A DNA stretch of 64,000 bases from Halopseudomonas formosensis. Its GTDB lineage: Bacteria; Pseudomonadota; Gammaproteobacteria; Pseudomonadales; Pseudomonadaceae. The DNA is taken from the NCBI RefSeq assembly GCF_900115905.1, contig NZ_FOYD01000010.1, positions 35,578 through 99,577 of the forward strand. The letters run 5' to 3'. The notes below the pieces were generated by a model, which made no database searches, was not told the origin of the DNA, and saw nothing but the letters and a program-made list of their open reading frames with translations. Made by a program: the position numbers and the translations under genes. Each line of letters starts with the position of its first letter. The stretch's first letter is position 1. Below, in pieces: positions 21,404 through 30,974 of this stretch.

Positions 21404-23443
21404 TCAGTTACGCTCGGGCAGCGTGAAACCGTCCACCGACTGACGCATGCTCTCGGCCAGCTTGGCCAGCTCGCCGATGCTGCGCGCGGTGGCGGTCGTA
21501 CCGGCAGAGGTCTGCGAGGTGATCTCGCGGATCACGTTCATCGTGTTGGAAATGTGGCCGGCGGAGGACGCCTGCTGGCGCGCCGCGTTGGAGATGTTCT
21601 GGATCAGCGCCGCCAGGCTGGTGGATACCTTTTCGATCTCCTCCAGGGCCACACCCGCATCCTGGGTCAGGCGGGCACCGCTGACCACCTCGGCGGTGGT
21701 CTGCTCCATCGAGATGACCGCTTCGTTGGTATCGGTCTGAATGGTCTTCACCAGCGCCTCGATCTGCTTGGTGGCCGCCGAGGAACGTTCCGCCAGACGC
21801 TGTACCTCGTCCGCTACCACCGCGAAGCCACGACCGGCATCACCGGCCATCGCCGCCTGGATGGCGGCGTTCAGCGCCAGAATGTTGGTCTGGTCGGCAA
21901 TGTCGTTGATCAGGCTGACGATGTCACCGATCTCCTGGGAGGATTCACCCAGACGCTTGATCCGCTTGGAGGTGTCCTGGATCTGCTCACGGATCACGTC
22001 CATGCCGGCGATGGTGCTCTGTACCACCTCGTTGCCCTTGTTGGCGATGGCTACCGAACGTTCCGCTACCGCGGCGGACTCGGCGGCGTTGGCCGATACC
22101 TGGTCAATGGACACGGCCATCTCGTTCACCGCGGCGGAGGCACCGGCGATTTCCTGGGCCTGGTGCTCGGACGCCTCGGCCAGGTGCATGGCCGTGCTCT
22201 GGGTTTCCTGCGCCGCCTTGGCCACCTGCAGTGCGGTGTGGTTGATGGTCTCTACCAGGGCACGCAGCTGGTCGATGGAGTAGTTGATGGAGTCCGCGAT
22301 GGCACCGGTGAAGTCCTCGGTCACCGTCGCTTCGGCTGTCAGGTCACCGTCCGCGAGGTCGGCGATCTCGTCCAGCAGTCGCAGAATCGCCGCCTGGTTA
22401 CGCTCGTTGGTGGCAGCGGTTTCCGCCAGACGCTGGCGGGTATCGCGGGTCAGCTGCAGGCCGATGAGCAGAATGCTGCCCAGGGCGATCAGGCCCAGCA
22501 GATAGCCCAGCAGGGTGTTGAACCAGCGGCCGTCGGCACGTTTCTCGAAGGCCTGGGATAGGGTGGACACGTTGTCCAGCAGCTGCTGGGAATCGCTGAA
22601 GATGTTGTTGGCCGCGCTTCGTACCTGATACAGCTCGGGCGAGGTGAGCAGGATCTGCTCAACCGATTCGGATACATAGCTGAACAGGTCGGCGATCTCC
22701 TCCAGACGGCTCACCGCATCAGGGTCGGTTACCCGGGTCACGCCCAGTACCTCGTTGCCGTGCAGCATGCCATCGAGCACCCGACCGAACAGGGTAGCGT
22801 CGCGACCGAAGCTGTCGGCCGCCATGACCGCGTCCTCGTCACCCGCCAGTACCCGGTTCACCGAGCCGAGAATCCGCTCGGCCAGCAGGGATTGACGCTG
22901 GGCCATGGAAACCTGATGGGCGGAGGCACCGCTTTCGATCAGCACGTCCACCACATCCTCGTACTCGACCTGCAGCTGCGGCACGGTATCGGACAGCTGG
23001 GCGGCCACCTCGTGCAGCGCCAGTACCGTCTCTTCACTGTTCAGAATGGCGTCGGCGTTGTTACGCAGCTTCTCCCAGTCCGCACCGGCCGCAGCCAGCT
23101 CCTCGGACAGGGCGCCGGGCGTCGGCGGCAGGCCGGTTTCGTCCCGACCGTTGGTCAGATAGCCCCAGCGCTGCTCGTAATCGTTGCGCGCCTGCAGCAG
23201 CAGCGGGAATGCCTCACGGGTACCGGTTGCCGCTTCGGTCGCCGATTTGGAGATCTGCTGGGACAGTACCCGCAGCTCACCCGAGTGACCGATGTACTCG
23301 GTGTCGTATGAGCTCTGCACGTTCACGTACAGGAAGTTGATGAACAGCAGGATCAACGAGACAACCAGCGCGACGAACAGGCCACTGATGGTCCGGTTGC
23401 TGCGCAGAGTCGAGAGGATGCTGGTGGTGTCAAAATTTTTCAT
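21404..23443 (-). CDS. pilJ: PilJ, methyl-accepting chemoreceptor of the type IV pilus system
   Basis: Inner-membrane receptor feeding surface/pilus signals to ChpA. TM1 spans about 18-41 and TM2 about 310-330, bracketing a 270-residue periplasmic sensing region that contains two PilJ-type helical repeats ([12 protein letters not shown] and [13 protein letters not shown]). HAMP-like and signalling domains follow, with the highly conserved hairpin tip [20 protein letters not shown]. The C-terminus ends FTLPERN and lacks a NWETF-like tether for CheR/CheB. It is flanked by pilI and pilK in the standard order. Confidence 0.96.
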   Translation of the reverse strand: MKNFDTTSILSTLRSNRTISGLFVALVVSLILLFINFLYVNVQSSYDTEYIGHSGELRVLSQQISKSATEAATGTREAFPLLLQARNDYEQRWGYLTNGRDETGLPPTPGALSEELAAAGADWEKLRNNADAILNSEETVLALHEVAAQLSDTVPQLQVEYEDVVDVLIESGASAHQVSMAQRQSLLAERILGSVNRVLAGDEDAVMAADSFGRDATLFGRVLDGMLHGNEVLGVTRVTDPDAVSRLEEIADLFSYVSESVEQILLTSPELYQVRSAANNIFSDSQQLLDNVSTLSQAFEKRADGRWFNTLLGYLLGLIALGSILLIGLQLTRDTRQRLAETAATNERNQAAILRLLDEIADLADGDLTAEATVTEDFTGAIADSINYSIDQLRALVETINHTALQVAKAAQETQSTAMHLAEASEHQAQEIAGASAAVNEMAVSIDQVSANAAESAAVAERSVAIANKGNEVVQSTIAGMDVIREQIQDTSKRIKRLGESSQEIGDIVSLINDIADQTNILALNAAIQAAMAGDAGRGFAVVADEVQRLAERSSAATKQIEALVKTIQTDTNEAVISMEQTTAEVVSGARLTQDAGVALEEIEKVSTSLAALIQNISNAARQQASSAGHISNTMNVIREITSQTSAGTTATARSIGELAKLAESMRQSVDGFTLPERN

Positions 23444-23529
23444 TTTCTGGGCCCCTACCTGGCCTACCGCATGCTTCTTGAAGTCCTGAAATGTTGCGCA
23501 CCGGCAACCGCCGGCCCGCCCCCCTCCGA

Positions 23530-24066
23530 TCAGACCGCCACGTCAAGGAACGCCTGGTCGCGTGCCAATGCCCGGAAGTTGAATATCATCGATACCTGCT
23601 CTCCGGTATAGGCGCCCACCACGAAGGGCCTGAACTGCTGCGGCAGATCAGGCACCGAGGTGGTAAAACTGCTTACTGGAAAATGCTGCATGCCGAACAG
23701 CTCATCGACCAGCAGACCGACGAAGATCTCGTCCCGGTCCAGCACCAGCACCCGCCGCTGCTTGCGCGGAGCACTGCTGGTGGCCCCGAAGAACTGGCTG
23801 AGGTCGATGATCGGCAGGAGCCTGCCACGCACATTGGCCACACCCCTGACCCAGGGCTTGACCCTGGGCAGTGCGGTGTAGCGCGGCTCATGGAGAATTT
23901 CACTGATCTCGCCGAGACTGGCGATCATGGGCTGGCCGGCGAGGCGGAAACCGATGCCACTCCAGGTTTCGGCCACCACTTCCTGTGACGGCAGGCCGGC
24001 GGCCATCCGTACACAACGCTCCGCCAGCTGCTGGAGAAGATCGAAAGGATGCAATGTCTCTGACAT
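23530..24066 (-). CDS. pilI: PilI, CheW-like adaptor
   Basis: Couples PilJ to the kinase ChpA. The 178 residues form one CheW domain: [36 protein letters not shown] (the conserved receptor/kinase contact) and [21 protein letters not shown]. It sits between pilH and pilJ, the invariant position in this gene cluster. Confidence 0.94.
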   Translation of the reverse strand: MSETLHPFDLLQQLAERCVRMAAGLPSQEVVAETWSGIGFRLAGQPMIASLGEISEILHEPRYTALPRVKPWVRGVANVRGRLLPIIDLSQFFGATSSAPRKQRRVLVLDRDEIFVGLLVDELFGMQHFPVSSFTTSVPDLPQQFRPFVVGAYTGEQVSMIFNFRALARDQAFLDVAV

Positions 24067-24106
24067 ACCGTCCCTGTTGTCATATGCACCGAGATGTCGG
24101 TGCCGG

Positions 24107-24472
24107 TCAGTTACCCAGCACCGTCTTCAGTGTCTTGATCAGCGTGGTTTCCTCAACGGGCTTGGTCAGATAATCCTTGGCCCCCTGACGCTTGCCCCAG
24201 ACCCGGTCGGTTTCCTGATCCTTGGTGGTCACGATGATCACCGGGATATGTGCGGTTTCCGGGTCCTTGGTGAGTTGCCGGGTAGCCTGGAAGCCGTTGA
24301 GTCCGGGCATCACGATGTCCATCAGTACGGCGTCGGGCTTTTCCTGTCGGGCCAGTGCCACGCCATCGGCGCCGTTCTCTGCCTTGAGCACCTCGAATCC
24401 GTTCTTTTCCAGCATGCCGCTGAGCTTGTACAGCTCGGTCGGCGAATCATCCACTACAAGTATGCGAGCCAT
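24107..24472 (-). CDS. pilH: PilH, single-domain response regulator
   Basis: A 121-residue receiver domain with no output module, phosphorylated by ChpA; in P. aeruginosa it opposes PilG and is linked to pilus retraction and twitching polarity. Acidic pair VDDS (Asp8/Asp9), phospho-acceptor Asp52 in LMDIVMPG, and the Thr and Lys of VTTKD and TKPVE complete the active site. The start codon follows a GGGGGG stretch at short spacing. Confidence 0.95.
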   Translation of the reverse strand: MARILVVDDSPTELYKLSGMLEKNGFEVLKAENGADGVALARQEKPDAVLMDIVMPGLNGFQATRQLTKDPETAHIPVIIVTTKDQETDRVWGKRQGAKDYLTKPVEETTLIKTLKTVLGN

Positions 24473-24503
24473 TTACCCCCCTGGATCAAAATTACCGGCG
24501 GCC

Positions 24504-24917
24504 TCAGTTACCGGCGCCGACCACCTTCCTGTCCGACTGCGGAACATGAGCGCGGATGGCGCCCAGCAATTCTTCCTTGCTGAATGGCTTGGTCAGATAC
24601 TGATCCGACCCCACGATCCGACCCTTGGCCTTGTCGAACAGACCGTCCTTGCTTGACAGCATGATGACCGGGGTGGAACGGAAGGCAGCGTTGTTCTTGA
24701 TCAGTGCGCAGGTCTGATAACCATCCAGACGCGGCATCATGATGTCGACAAAGATGATGTCGGGGTGATTATCAGCGATCTTGGCCAGGGCATCAAAGCC
24801 GTCTACAGCGGTGATGACATTACAACCGACCTTCTTCAGCAGCGTTTCCGCGGTACGCCGGATGGTCTTGCTGTCATCAATAACCATGACTTTCAGGCTC
24901 TCGAAATTTTCGTCCAT
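24504..24917 (-). CDS. pilG: PilG, single-domain response regulator
   Basis: A 137-residue receiver protein that in P. aeruginosa promotes pilus extension and CyaB-dependent cAMP production. The start at 24917 is chosen over an in-frame ATG two codons upstream because AAGGG lies 9 bases before it and because homologues begin just before LKVMVIDDSKTIRRT. Phospho-acceptor Asp58 is in FVDIMMPRLDGY; LSSKD and TKPFSKEE complete the site. First gene of the pil-chp operon, divergent from gshB. Confidence 0.95.
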   Translation of the reverse strand: MDENFESLKVMVIDDSKTIRRTAETLLKKVGCNVITAVDGFDALAKIADNHPDIIFVDIMMPRLDGYQTCALIKNNAAFRSTPVIMLSSKDGLFDKAKGRIVGSDQYLTKPFSKEELLGAIRAHVPQSDRKVVGAGN

Positions 24918-25134
24918 AAACATCAGCCCTTGTTATATGCGGCGGTCAGTTACCGGGCGGCCAGGCTCACCAGACCGACCAATTCCATTTCGCCGTACTT
25001 TTAGCATAGATTTCCCGGGCAATCCATAAAGGCTTCCTGCCGGTGAGACAGCTTGCGACTTCGGTCATCCTTTCTTCGTATCCGGCCCAGGGGGTACACT
25101 GCGGTCAATATCCGCTCGACACAGTGAAAACCCC
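24918..25134. other. Divergent intergenic region between pilG and gshB
   Basis: 217 bp that must hold the promoters of the pil-chp operon (leftward) and of gshB (rightward). On the minus strand a TATGCT box near 25004-25009 is the best -10 candidate for pilG. I see no clear Vfr, NtrC or ANR site. Confidence 0.4.
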
Positions 25135-26097
25135 ATGAGTATTCGTATTGGCATCGTCATGGATCCGATCAGCGCGATCCACTACAAGAAGGACAGCTCC
25201 CTGGCCATGCTGCTGGCCGCCCGGCAGCGGGGCTGGGAACTGAGCTACATGGAGCCGCAGGACATCTACCTGCAGAACGGCCAGGCGATGGGCAGCATGC
25301 GCCCGCTGCAGGTCTTCGCCGACCCCCAGCGCTGGTATGAGCTGGGCGAGGCGCAACTGCTGCCGCTGAGCCAGCTGGACGTGATCCTGATGCGCAAGGA
25401 TCCGCCCTTCGATAACGAATTCCTCTATGCCACTCATATCCTCGAGGCAGCCGAGCGCGACGGTGTGCTGGTAGTCAATCGCCCGGCCAGTCTGCGTGAT
25501 TGCAACGAGAAACTCTTCGCCACCCGCTTCCCCCAGTGCTGCCCGCCGAATACGGTAACCCGCCGGGCAGACCTGTTGCGCGCCTTCATCGCCGAGCATG
25601 GGGATGTCATCCTCAAGCCGCTGGACGGTATGGGCGGGTCGCAGATCTTCCGTGTGAATCAGAACGATCCGAATATCAGTGTCATCATCGAGACACTGAC
25701 CCAGCATGGCCACCAGCAGATCATGGCCCAGCGCTACCTGCCCGAGATCATCGATGGCGACAAGCGCATCCTGATGATCAACGGCGAGCCGGTGCCCTAC
25801 TGCCTGGCGCGTATTCCCCAGGCTGGCGAGACCCGGGGCAACCTGGCGGCCGGTGGGCGCGGCGAGGCGCGGGCGCTGAGCGAGCGCGACCGCTGGATCG
25901 CCGCCGAGGTAGGGCCCGAGCTGCGCCGGCGCGGCCTGCTGTTCGTCGGCCTGGACGTGATCGGCGACTACCTCACCGAGATCAACGTGACCAGCCCAAC
26001 CTGCATCCGCGAGATCGATGCAGCCTTCGATACGGATATCGGCGGAAAACTGATGGATTGCATCGAACAGCAGCTCAAAGCGCGACACAGTGCGTAG
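25135..26097 (+). CDS. gshB: Glutathione synthetase GshB
   Basis: Second step of glutathione synthesis: ATP-dependent addition of glycine to gamma-glutamylcysteine. The 320 residues open MSIRIGIVMDPISAIHYKKD. The ATP-grasp core is visible in VILKPLDGMGGSQIFR (P-loop-like, about 162-177), QRYLPEIIDGDKRILMING, RGNLAAGGRGEA (Gly-rich loop) and EINVTSPTCIREID, which supplies the metal ligands. It is divergent from the pil-chp operon, the arrangement known from P. aeruginosa. Confidence 0.97.
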   Translation: MSIRIGIVMDPISAIHYKKDSSLAMLLAARQRGWELSYMEPQDIYLQNGQAMGSMRPLQVFADPQRWYELGEAQLLPLSQLDVILMRKDPPFDNEFLYATHILEAAERDGVLVVNRPASLRDCNEKLFATRFPQCCPPNTVTRRADLLRAFIAEHGDVILKPLDGMGGSQIFRVNQNDPNISVIIETLTQHGHQQIMAQRYLPEIIDGDKRILMINGEPVPYCLARIPQAGETRGNLAAGGRGEARALSERDRWIAAEVGPELRRRGLLFVGLDVIGDYLTEINVTSPTCIREIDAAFDTDIGGKLMDCIEQQLKARHSA

Positions 26098-26148
26098 ATT
26101 TTTTTCCGTGACAGGGGCAGACTGCGCTGCAGTACGCCCCCCACGCCT

Positions 26149-27057
26149 ATGGACAGCATGAACACAGCAGCGACGCAGCCAGCCCTTGCCGGGCCGCCCA
26201 GACCCGGTATCGAACCCAGGGACCGCCTGGGGTTCACCCTGTTCCTGGCGGCGGTGCTGCATGCTCTGGTCATCCTCGGCATCACCTTCGATGTGCCCGA
26301 TCCCCGGGAGCTGGCGCGCAGCCTGGAAATCACCCTGGCCACCCAGCCCAGCACCGAGGCGCCGGACGAGGCGGACTACCTGGCGCAGTTCGATCAGCTC
26401 GGCAGCGGCACCCTGGACGAGAAGGCCACCCCCAGCACCCCCGAAGAGACGGTGTTTCAGGACAGCGAGATCCAGCCGGTGATCCCGGTCGAGGAGGCCG
26501 CCCCGCCGCCGGAACCGACCCAGCAGCAGGTGGTGACCACCAAGGCACCGGCGCCCGAGCGCGTGACCAGCGCCCCTGTGCAACCCGAGCCCCGGGATGC
26601 ACCCCAGGCCGGCATCCGTTTCGATCTGAGCCAGCTGTCCCAGGAAATTGCCAGCCTCGAGGCACAGCTGGCCGAGGAGCGCCAGCAGTATGCCGAGCGG
26701 CCCCGGGTGCACCGGCTCAATTCCGCCTCGACCCGCCGGGATCCGGGGGCCTTCTACATGGACTCCTGGCGTCGCAAGATCGAGCGCATCGGCAACCAGA
26801 ACTACCCGGCCGAGGCGCGCAGTCAGGGCATCTACGGCAGCCTGGTGCTGCGCGTGGCCATTCGCCGTGACGGCAGCCTCGACAGCGTCGAGCTGATCGA
26901 GTCCTCGGGTCATCAGGTACTGGATAACGCCGCCCTGCGCATCGTACGTCTGGCCGCACCCTTCGCGCCCTTTACCGGGGATCTGGCCGAATTCGGCCTG
27001 CTCGAGATCACCCGCACCTGGCGCTTCGAACCCGGAGATCGCGTTTCCAGTTTCTGA
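26149..27057 (+). CDS. tonB3: TonB-family protein (TonB3-like)
   Basis: Inner-membrane energy-transducing protein of 302 residues. One N-terminal membrane anchor (FTLFLAAVLHALVILGITF, about 29-47) contains the His typical of TonB anchors. A Pro/Glu/Gln-rich linker (about 90-150) with a short predicted coiled-coil (LSQEIASLEAQLAEERQQY) follows. The C-terminal TonB domain is clear: YPAEARSQGIYGSLVLRVAIRRDGS, then VELIESSGH and a closing TRTWRF. In P. aeruginosa the gene between gshB and algH is tonB3 (PA0406), needed for twitching. No exbB/exbD lies nearby. The symbol rests on position plus domain. Confidence 0.85.
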   Translation: MDSMNTAATQPALAGPPRPGIEPRDRLGFTLFLAAVLHALVILGITFDVPDPRELARSLEITLATQPSTEAPDEADYLAQFDQLGSGTLDEKATPSTPEETVFQDSEIQPVIPVEEAAPPPEPTQQQVVTTKAPAPERVTSAPVQPEPRDAPQAGIRFDLSQLSQEIASLEAQLAEERQQYAERPRVHRLNSASTRRDPGAFYMDSWRRKIERIGNQNYPAEARSQGIYGSLVLRVAIRRDGSLDSVELIESSGHQVLDNAALRIVRLAAPFAPFTGDLAEFGLLEITRTWRFEPGDRVSSF

Positions 27058-27105
27058 GCCGGCCTGCTCTTGCCCTCCGCGCGCCCGCACCCAATACTAT
27101 GCGGC

Positions 27106-27675
27106 ATGACCCAGACACTTCCGAGCTACCTCAAGCACCACTTCCTGATCGCCATGCCGCACATGGAGGATCCGCGTTTCGCGCAGACCCTGATCTATCT
27201 GTGCGAGCACAACGCCGATGGCGCCATGGGGCTGATCATCAATCGCCCCAGCGGTCTGAATCTGGGTGACGTGCTGGAACAGACCTCCCCTGGCCTGGAT
27301 ATTCCCGCGGGCATAGGCGCCCGCGTGGTATTCAATGGCGGCCCGGTCCAGAGCGAACGAGGGTTCGTCCTGCATCGCGGGCCCGGTCACTGGGAAGGCA
27401 GCCTGGACCTCGGACCGCTGCAGCTGACCACCTCCCGCGACATCCTGGTGGACATGACCCGCGGCCGCGGGCCCAGGGAATCCTTCGTTGCCCTCGGCTA
27501 CGCCGGCTGGGACGCCGGGCAGCTGGAGCGCGAGCTGATGGACAACGCCTGGCTCAGCTGCCCCGCCGATTACCAGATTCTCTTCGAGCTGGAGCCCGAG
27601 CAGCGCCTGAACGCCGCCGCACGCAGCCTGGGCATCGATCTCAGCCTGCTTACCAGCCAGGCGGGCCACGCCTGA
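27106..27675 (+). CDS. algH: AlgH/YqgE (DUF179) family protein
   Basis: A 189-residue conserved protein, first described as an alginate regulator in Pseudomonas; its biochemical role is unsettled. The ATG at 27106 (MTQTLPSYLKHHFLIAMPHM) matches homologues; an upstream in-frame ATG at 27070 would add an atypical leader. Family motifs include GAMGLIINRPSGLNLGDVLE, NGGPVQSERGFVLH, GYAGWDAGQLE and DNAWLSCPAD. Its stop shares one base with the ruvX start, so the two are coupled. Confidence 0.95.
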   Translation: MTQTLPSYLKHHFLIAMPHMEDPRFAQTLIYLCEHNADGAMGLIINRPSGLNLGDVLEQTSPGLDIPAGIGARVVFNGGPVQSERGFVLHRGPGHWEGSLDLGPLQLTTSRDILVDMTRGRGPRESFVALGYAGWDAGQLERELMDNAWLSCPADYQILFELEPEQRLNAAARSLGIDLSLLTSQAGHA

Positions 27676-28115
27676 TGACGGCGATCCCCCAGCGGGTCCT
27701 CGGATTCGACTACGGCACCCGCCAGATCGGCGTCGCCGTGGGTCAGACGCTCACCGGCAACGCACGCCCGCTCAGGGAGCTGCGCGCCCGGGACGGCGTG
27801 CCCGACTGGGAGCAGATCGCCGCCCTGCTGCGTGAATGGGAGCCGGATGCGCTGGTCGTCGGCCTGCCGCTGAACATGGACGGCACCCCGAGCGAGATGA
27901 GCGCTCGGGCGCAGAAGTTCGCCCGCCGCCTGCACGGGCGCTTCCAGCTGCCGGTGCACTGCATTGATGAACGCCTTTCCACCTTCGAAGCCAAACAGAC
28001 GCTGCGTGAAAGCGGCCGTCGTACGCCGGCCAGTTACCGAGACAACCCGGTGGACAGCCTGGCCGCGGCGCTGCTGCTGGAAACCTGGCTGGCCAGCCAA
28101 ACCAAGGAGACGTGA
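27675..28115 (+). CDS. ruvX: RuvX/YqgF, Holliday-junction resolvase-like 16S pre-rRNA nuclease
   Basis: RNase H-fold protein required for maturation of the 16S rRNA 5' end. The 146 residues start [14 protein letters not shown] (first catalytic Asp), then [23 protein letters not shown] and [14 protein letters not shown] (catalytic Glu) and end near [17 protein letters not shown] (last catalytic Asp). It overlaps algH by 1 bp upstream and pyrR by 1 bp downstream. Confidence 0.95.
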   Translation: MTAIPQRVLGFDYGTRQIGVAVGQTLTGNARPLRELRARDGVPDWEQIAALLREWEPDALVVGLPLNMDGTPSEMSARAQKFARRLHGRFQLPVHCIDERLSTFEAKQTLRESGRRTPASYRDNPVDSLAAALLLETWLASQTKET

Positions 28116-28627
28116 TGACTGAATTACCCGACGTCGGGACCCTGCTGCAACGCATGGGGGAGGACCTGATCGCCCTGCTGGACCGTGAGCAGCGCACCGA
28201 TCCGGCGGTAGTGGGCATCCACACCGGCGGTGCCTGGATCGCCGAGCAGCTGCGTGACCGCTTCCTCCCGGATTCCCCGCTGGGCAGTCTGGATATCGCC
28301 TTCTACCGTGACGATTTCTCGCAGATCGGCCTGCAGCCGGGGGTGCGGCCATCCGAGCTGCCCTTCAGCGTGGAAGGTCGGCATCTGGTGCTGGTTGATG
28401 ATGTGCTGATGACCGGTCGCACCATACGCGCCGCGCTCAACGAGCTGTTCGACTATGGCCGTCCGGCCTCGGTAACCCTGGTCACCCTGGTGGACCTCGA
28501 ATCCCGCGAACTGCCGATCCGTGCCGATATCCTCGGCGTCAGTCTGGCACTGCCCCGGGGCCAGCGGATAAAATTGACCGGCCCCGAGCCGTTGCGGCTG
28601 ACCCTGAACCCCATCGCCGAGTCCTGA
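28115..28627 (+). CDS. pyrR: PyrR, bifunctional pyrimidine regulator / uracil phosphoribosyltransferase
   Basis: PRTase-fold protein. The 170 residues contain the PRPP-binding motif [18 protein letters not shown] and the N-terminal [15 protein letters not shown]. The ATG at 28115 has AAGGAG five bases upstream; the GTG at 28112 is in frame but less well placed. In Gram-positive bacteria PyrR is an attenuation protein; in Pseudomonas it lies upstream of pyrBC' and its regulatory role is less clear. No leader hairpin with a T tract precedes pyrB in the 5-bp gap here. Confidence 0.94.
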   Translation: MTELPDVGTLLQRMGEDLIALLDREQRTDPAVVGIHTGGAWIAEQLRDRFLPDSPLGSLDIAFYRDDFSQIGLQPGVRPSELPFSVEGRHLVLVDDVLMTGRTIRAALNELFDYGRPASVTLVTLVDLESRELPIRADILGVSLALPRGQRIKLTGPEPLRLTLNPIAES

Positions 28628-28632
28628 TCGCC

Positions 28633-29628
28633 ATGAGCCTCAAATCCAGCAAACTGCAACTGAACGAACAGGGCCAGCTGCGCCACTTCCTCGGCATCGA
28701 TGGCCTGTCCCGCGAGCTGCTGACCGAGATCCTGGACACCGCCGACTCCTTCCTCGAGGTGGGCGAGCGGTCCATCAAGAAGGTACCGCTGCTGCGCGGC
28801 AAGACGGTATGCAACGTCTTCTTCGAGAACTCCACGCGTACCCGCAGCACCTTCGAACTGGCGGCCAAGCGCCTGTCGGCGGACGTTCTCAACCTCGACG
28901 TGCAGACCTCCTCGACCAGCAAGGGCGAGACCCTGTATGACACCCTGCGCAACCTGGAAGCCATGGCTGCGGACATGTTCGTGGTCCGTCACGGCGACTC
29001 CGGCGCCGCACACTTCATCGCCGGCAACGTCTGTCCGGACGTGGCCATCATCAATGCAGGCGACGGCAACCACGCCCACCCGACCCAGGCGATGCTGGAC
29101 ATGCTGACCATCCGCCGTCACCAGAAGCCCTTCGAGCAGCTGTCGGTGGCGATCGTCGGTGACATCCTGCACTCCCGGGTGGCCCGCTCCAACATGGAAG
29201 CCCTGCGCATCCTCGGCTGCCCCGACATCCGCGTCATAGCCCCGCGCACCCTGCTGCCCGAGGGCATCGAGCAGTACGGGGTCCGGGTGTTCAACGATCT
29301 GCGCACCGGCCTGCGGGACGTGGACGTGGTGATCATGCTGCGCCTGCAGAAGGAGCGCATGCAGAGGGGCCTGCTGCCCAGTGAAGGCGAGTTCTACCGT
29401 CAGTACGGCCTGACCAGCGACAGCCTGGCCCTGGCCAGACCCGACGCCCTGGTGATGCACCCCGGCCCGATCAACCGCGGCGTGGAAATCGAGTCCGCCG
29501 TGGCCGACGGCGCCCAGTCGGTGATTCTCAAACAGGTCACCTACGGCATCGCCGTGCGCATGGCCGTGATGTCCATGGCCATGGCCGGACAGACCACCCA
29601 GCGCCAGTCCAGACAGGGAGCAGAATGA
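28633..29628 (+). CDS. pyrB: Aspartate carbamoyltransferase catalytic subunit PyrB
   Basis: Second step of pyrimidine synthesis: carbamoyl phosphate plus aspartate to carbamoyl aspartate. The 331 residues carry the carbamoyl-phosphate motif [12 protein letters not shown] (STRTR at 67-71), the substrate motif [16 protein letters not shown] and HPGPINRG near the C-terminus. The roughly 20-residue N-terminal extension before the core is characteristic of Pseudomonas-type (class A) ATCases, which form dodecamers with the inactive dihydroorotase encoded next. The ATGA overlap at 29625-29628 couples it to that gene. Confidence 0.97.
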   Translation: MSLKSSKLQLNEQGQLRHFLGIDGLSRELLTEILDTADSFLEVGERSIKKVPLLRGKTVCNVFFENSTRTRSTFELAAKRLSADVLNLDVQTSSTSKGETLYDTLRNLEAMAADMFVVRHGDSGAAHFIAGNVCPDVAIINAGDGNHAHPTQAMLDMLTIRRHQKPFEQLSVAIVGDILHSRVARSNMEALRILGCPDIRVIAPRTLLPEGIEQYGVRVFNDLRTGLRDVDVVIMLRLQKERMQRGLLPSEGEFYRQYGLTSDSLALARPDALVMHPGPINRGVEIESAVADGAQSVILKQVTYGIAVRMAVMSMAMAGQTTQRQSRQGAE

Positions 29629-30902
29629 GCATGCGTATTACCATCAGCGGCGCCCGGGTGATCGACCCTGCCAGCCAGCTCGATCAGATCACCGACGTGC
29701 ATATCGACCACGGTCTGATCCACGCCCTCGGCGACGCCCCGCAGGGCTTCCAGCCCTCCATGACCATAGACGCCCGCGGCCTGATTGCCTGTCCCGGCCT
29801 GGTCGATCTGGATGTGAGCCTGCGCGAGCCGGGTTTCGGTCGCAAGGGCAATATTGCCAGCGAGACCCGCGCCGCCGCCGCCGGCGGCGTCACCAGCCTG
29901 TGCTGCCCGCCGGACAGCCGTCCGGTGCTGGATACCCCGGCCGTGGCCGAGCTGATTCTCGACCGCAGCGAGCGCGCCGGCCAGGCCCGCGTATTTCCCA
30001 TTGGCGCACTGACCCGTGGCCTGGAGGGGGAGCAGCTGAGCGAGCTGGTGTCCCTGCGTGACGCCGGCTGCGTGGCCTTCACCCAGGGCCTGGCGCCGGT
30101 GGCCAGCAACCGCATCCTGCGCCGGGCCCTGGAATACGCCGCCGGATTCGATCTGTCGGTCATCTTCATGCCCCAGGATGCCGCTCTGGCCGAGGGCGGG
30201 GTGGCCCACGAGGGTCCTACCGCTGCCCGGCTCGGCCTGCGCGGCATCCCGGAAACCGCCGAGACCGTGGCCCTGGCCCGGGACCTGCTGCTGATCGAGC
30301 AGACCGGGGTGCGCGCCCATTTCAGCGGCCTGAGCAGCGCCCGGGCCATCGACATGCTGGCGGACGCCCAGAGCCGCGGTCTGCCGGTCACCGCCGACGT
30401 CGCCATGTATCAGCTGCTGCTGTGTGACGAGGACCTGGACGGCTACTCCAGCCTGCTGCATGTGATGCCGCCCCTGCGCAGCGCCAGCGACCGCCGCGCC
30501 CTGCGCCAGGCAGTGCAGAGCGGCGTCATCCAGGCCATCTCCTCGCACCACCGCCCGCACGAATCCGAAGCCAAGCGGGTGCCCTTTGCCGCCGCCGAGG
30601 CCGGTATCAGCAGTGTGGAAGTACTGCTGCCGCTGTCACTGACCCTGGTTGCCGATGGCCTGCTGGAGCTGCCAGCACTGCTGGCGCGTCTGACCAGCGG
30701 CCCGGCTGCCGCGCTGGGTCTGCCCGCCGGCCGGCTGGCGGTGGGTGACAGTGCGGATCTGGTGCTGTTCGATCCCGCCGGTACCACCGAGATCGGCCAC
30801 CACTGGCTGTCCCGCGGCAGCAACTGCCCCTTCATGGGCCAGAGCGCCCCGGGGAAGGTCAGTCACACCCTGTGTCAGGGTCGCCTGGTCTACCAGGCCT
30901 GA
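29625..30902 (+). CDS. pyrX: Dihydroorotase-like protein PyrC' (catalytically inactive ATCase partner)
   Basis: A 425-residue amidohydrolase-fold protein homologous to dihydroorotase but lacking its metal site. The canonical His-x-His after the first strand is replaced by Asp63 and Ser65 ([10 protein letters not shown]), and the usual TDHAPH motif reads SSHHRPH. In P. putida and P. aeruginosa such a pseudo-DHOase has no activity and serves as a structural subunit of the PyrB dodecamer. The overlap with pyrB supports stoichiometric synthesis. A functional pyrC should therefore exist elsewhere in the genome. Confidence 0.93.
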   Translation: MSMRITISGARVIDPASQLDQITDVHIDHGLIHALGDAPQGFQPSMTIDARGLIACPGLVDLDVSLREPGFGRKGNIASETRAAAAGGVTSLCCPPDSRPVLDTPAVAELILDRSERAGQARVFPIGALTRGLEGEQLSELVSLRDAGCVAFTQGLAPVASNRILRRALEYAAGFDLSVIFMPQDAALAEGGVAHEGPTAARLGLRGIPETAETVALARDLLLIEQTGVRAHFSGLSSARAIDMLADAQSRGLPVTADVAMYQLLLCDEDLDGYSSLLHVMPPLRSASDRRALRQAVQSGVIQAISSHHRPHESEAKRVPFAAAEAGISSVEVLLPLSLTLVADGLLELPALLARLTSGPAAALGLPAGRLAVGDSADLVLFDPAGTTEIGHHWLSRGSNCPFMGQSAPGKVSHTLCQGRLVYQA

Positions 30903-30936
30903 TCGTCGCGGCGCAAGCGCCGGAGAGGGAAGCGGC

Positions 30937-30956
30937 GGCGGACCCGAGGGTCCGCC
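30937..30956. terminator. Hairpin between convergent pyrC' and pilU
   Basis: An 8-bp GC stem (30937-30944 with 30949-30956) closes a CGAG loop in the 72-bp gap between the converging genes. There is no T tract on either side, so this is only a candidate terminator. Confidence 0.4.
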
Positions 30957-30974
30957 ATCCGGGGAGGGAGGCGC

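Noticed and set aside
28628..28632. Possible PyrR-type attenuator between pyrR and pyrB
   Set aside because: Only 5 bp separate the genes and no hairpin with a T tract is present.
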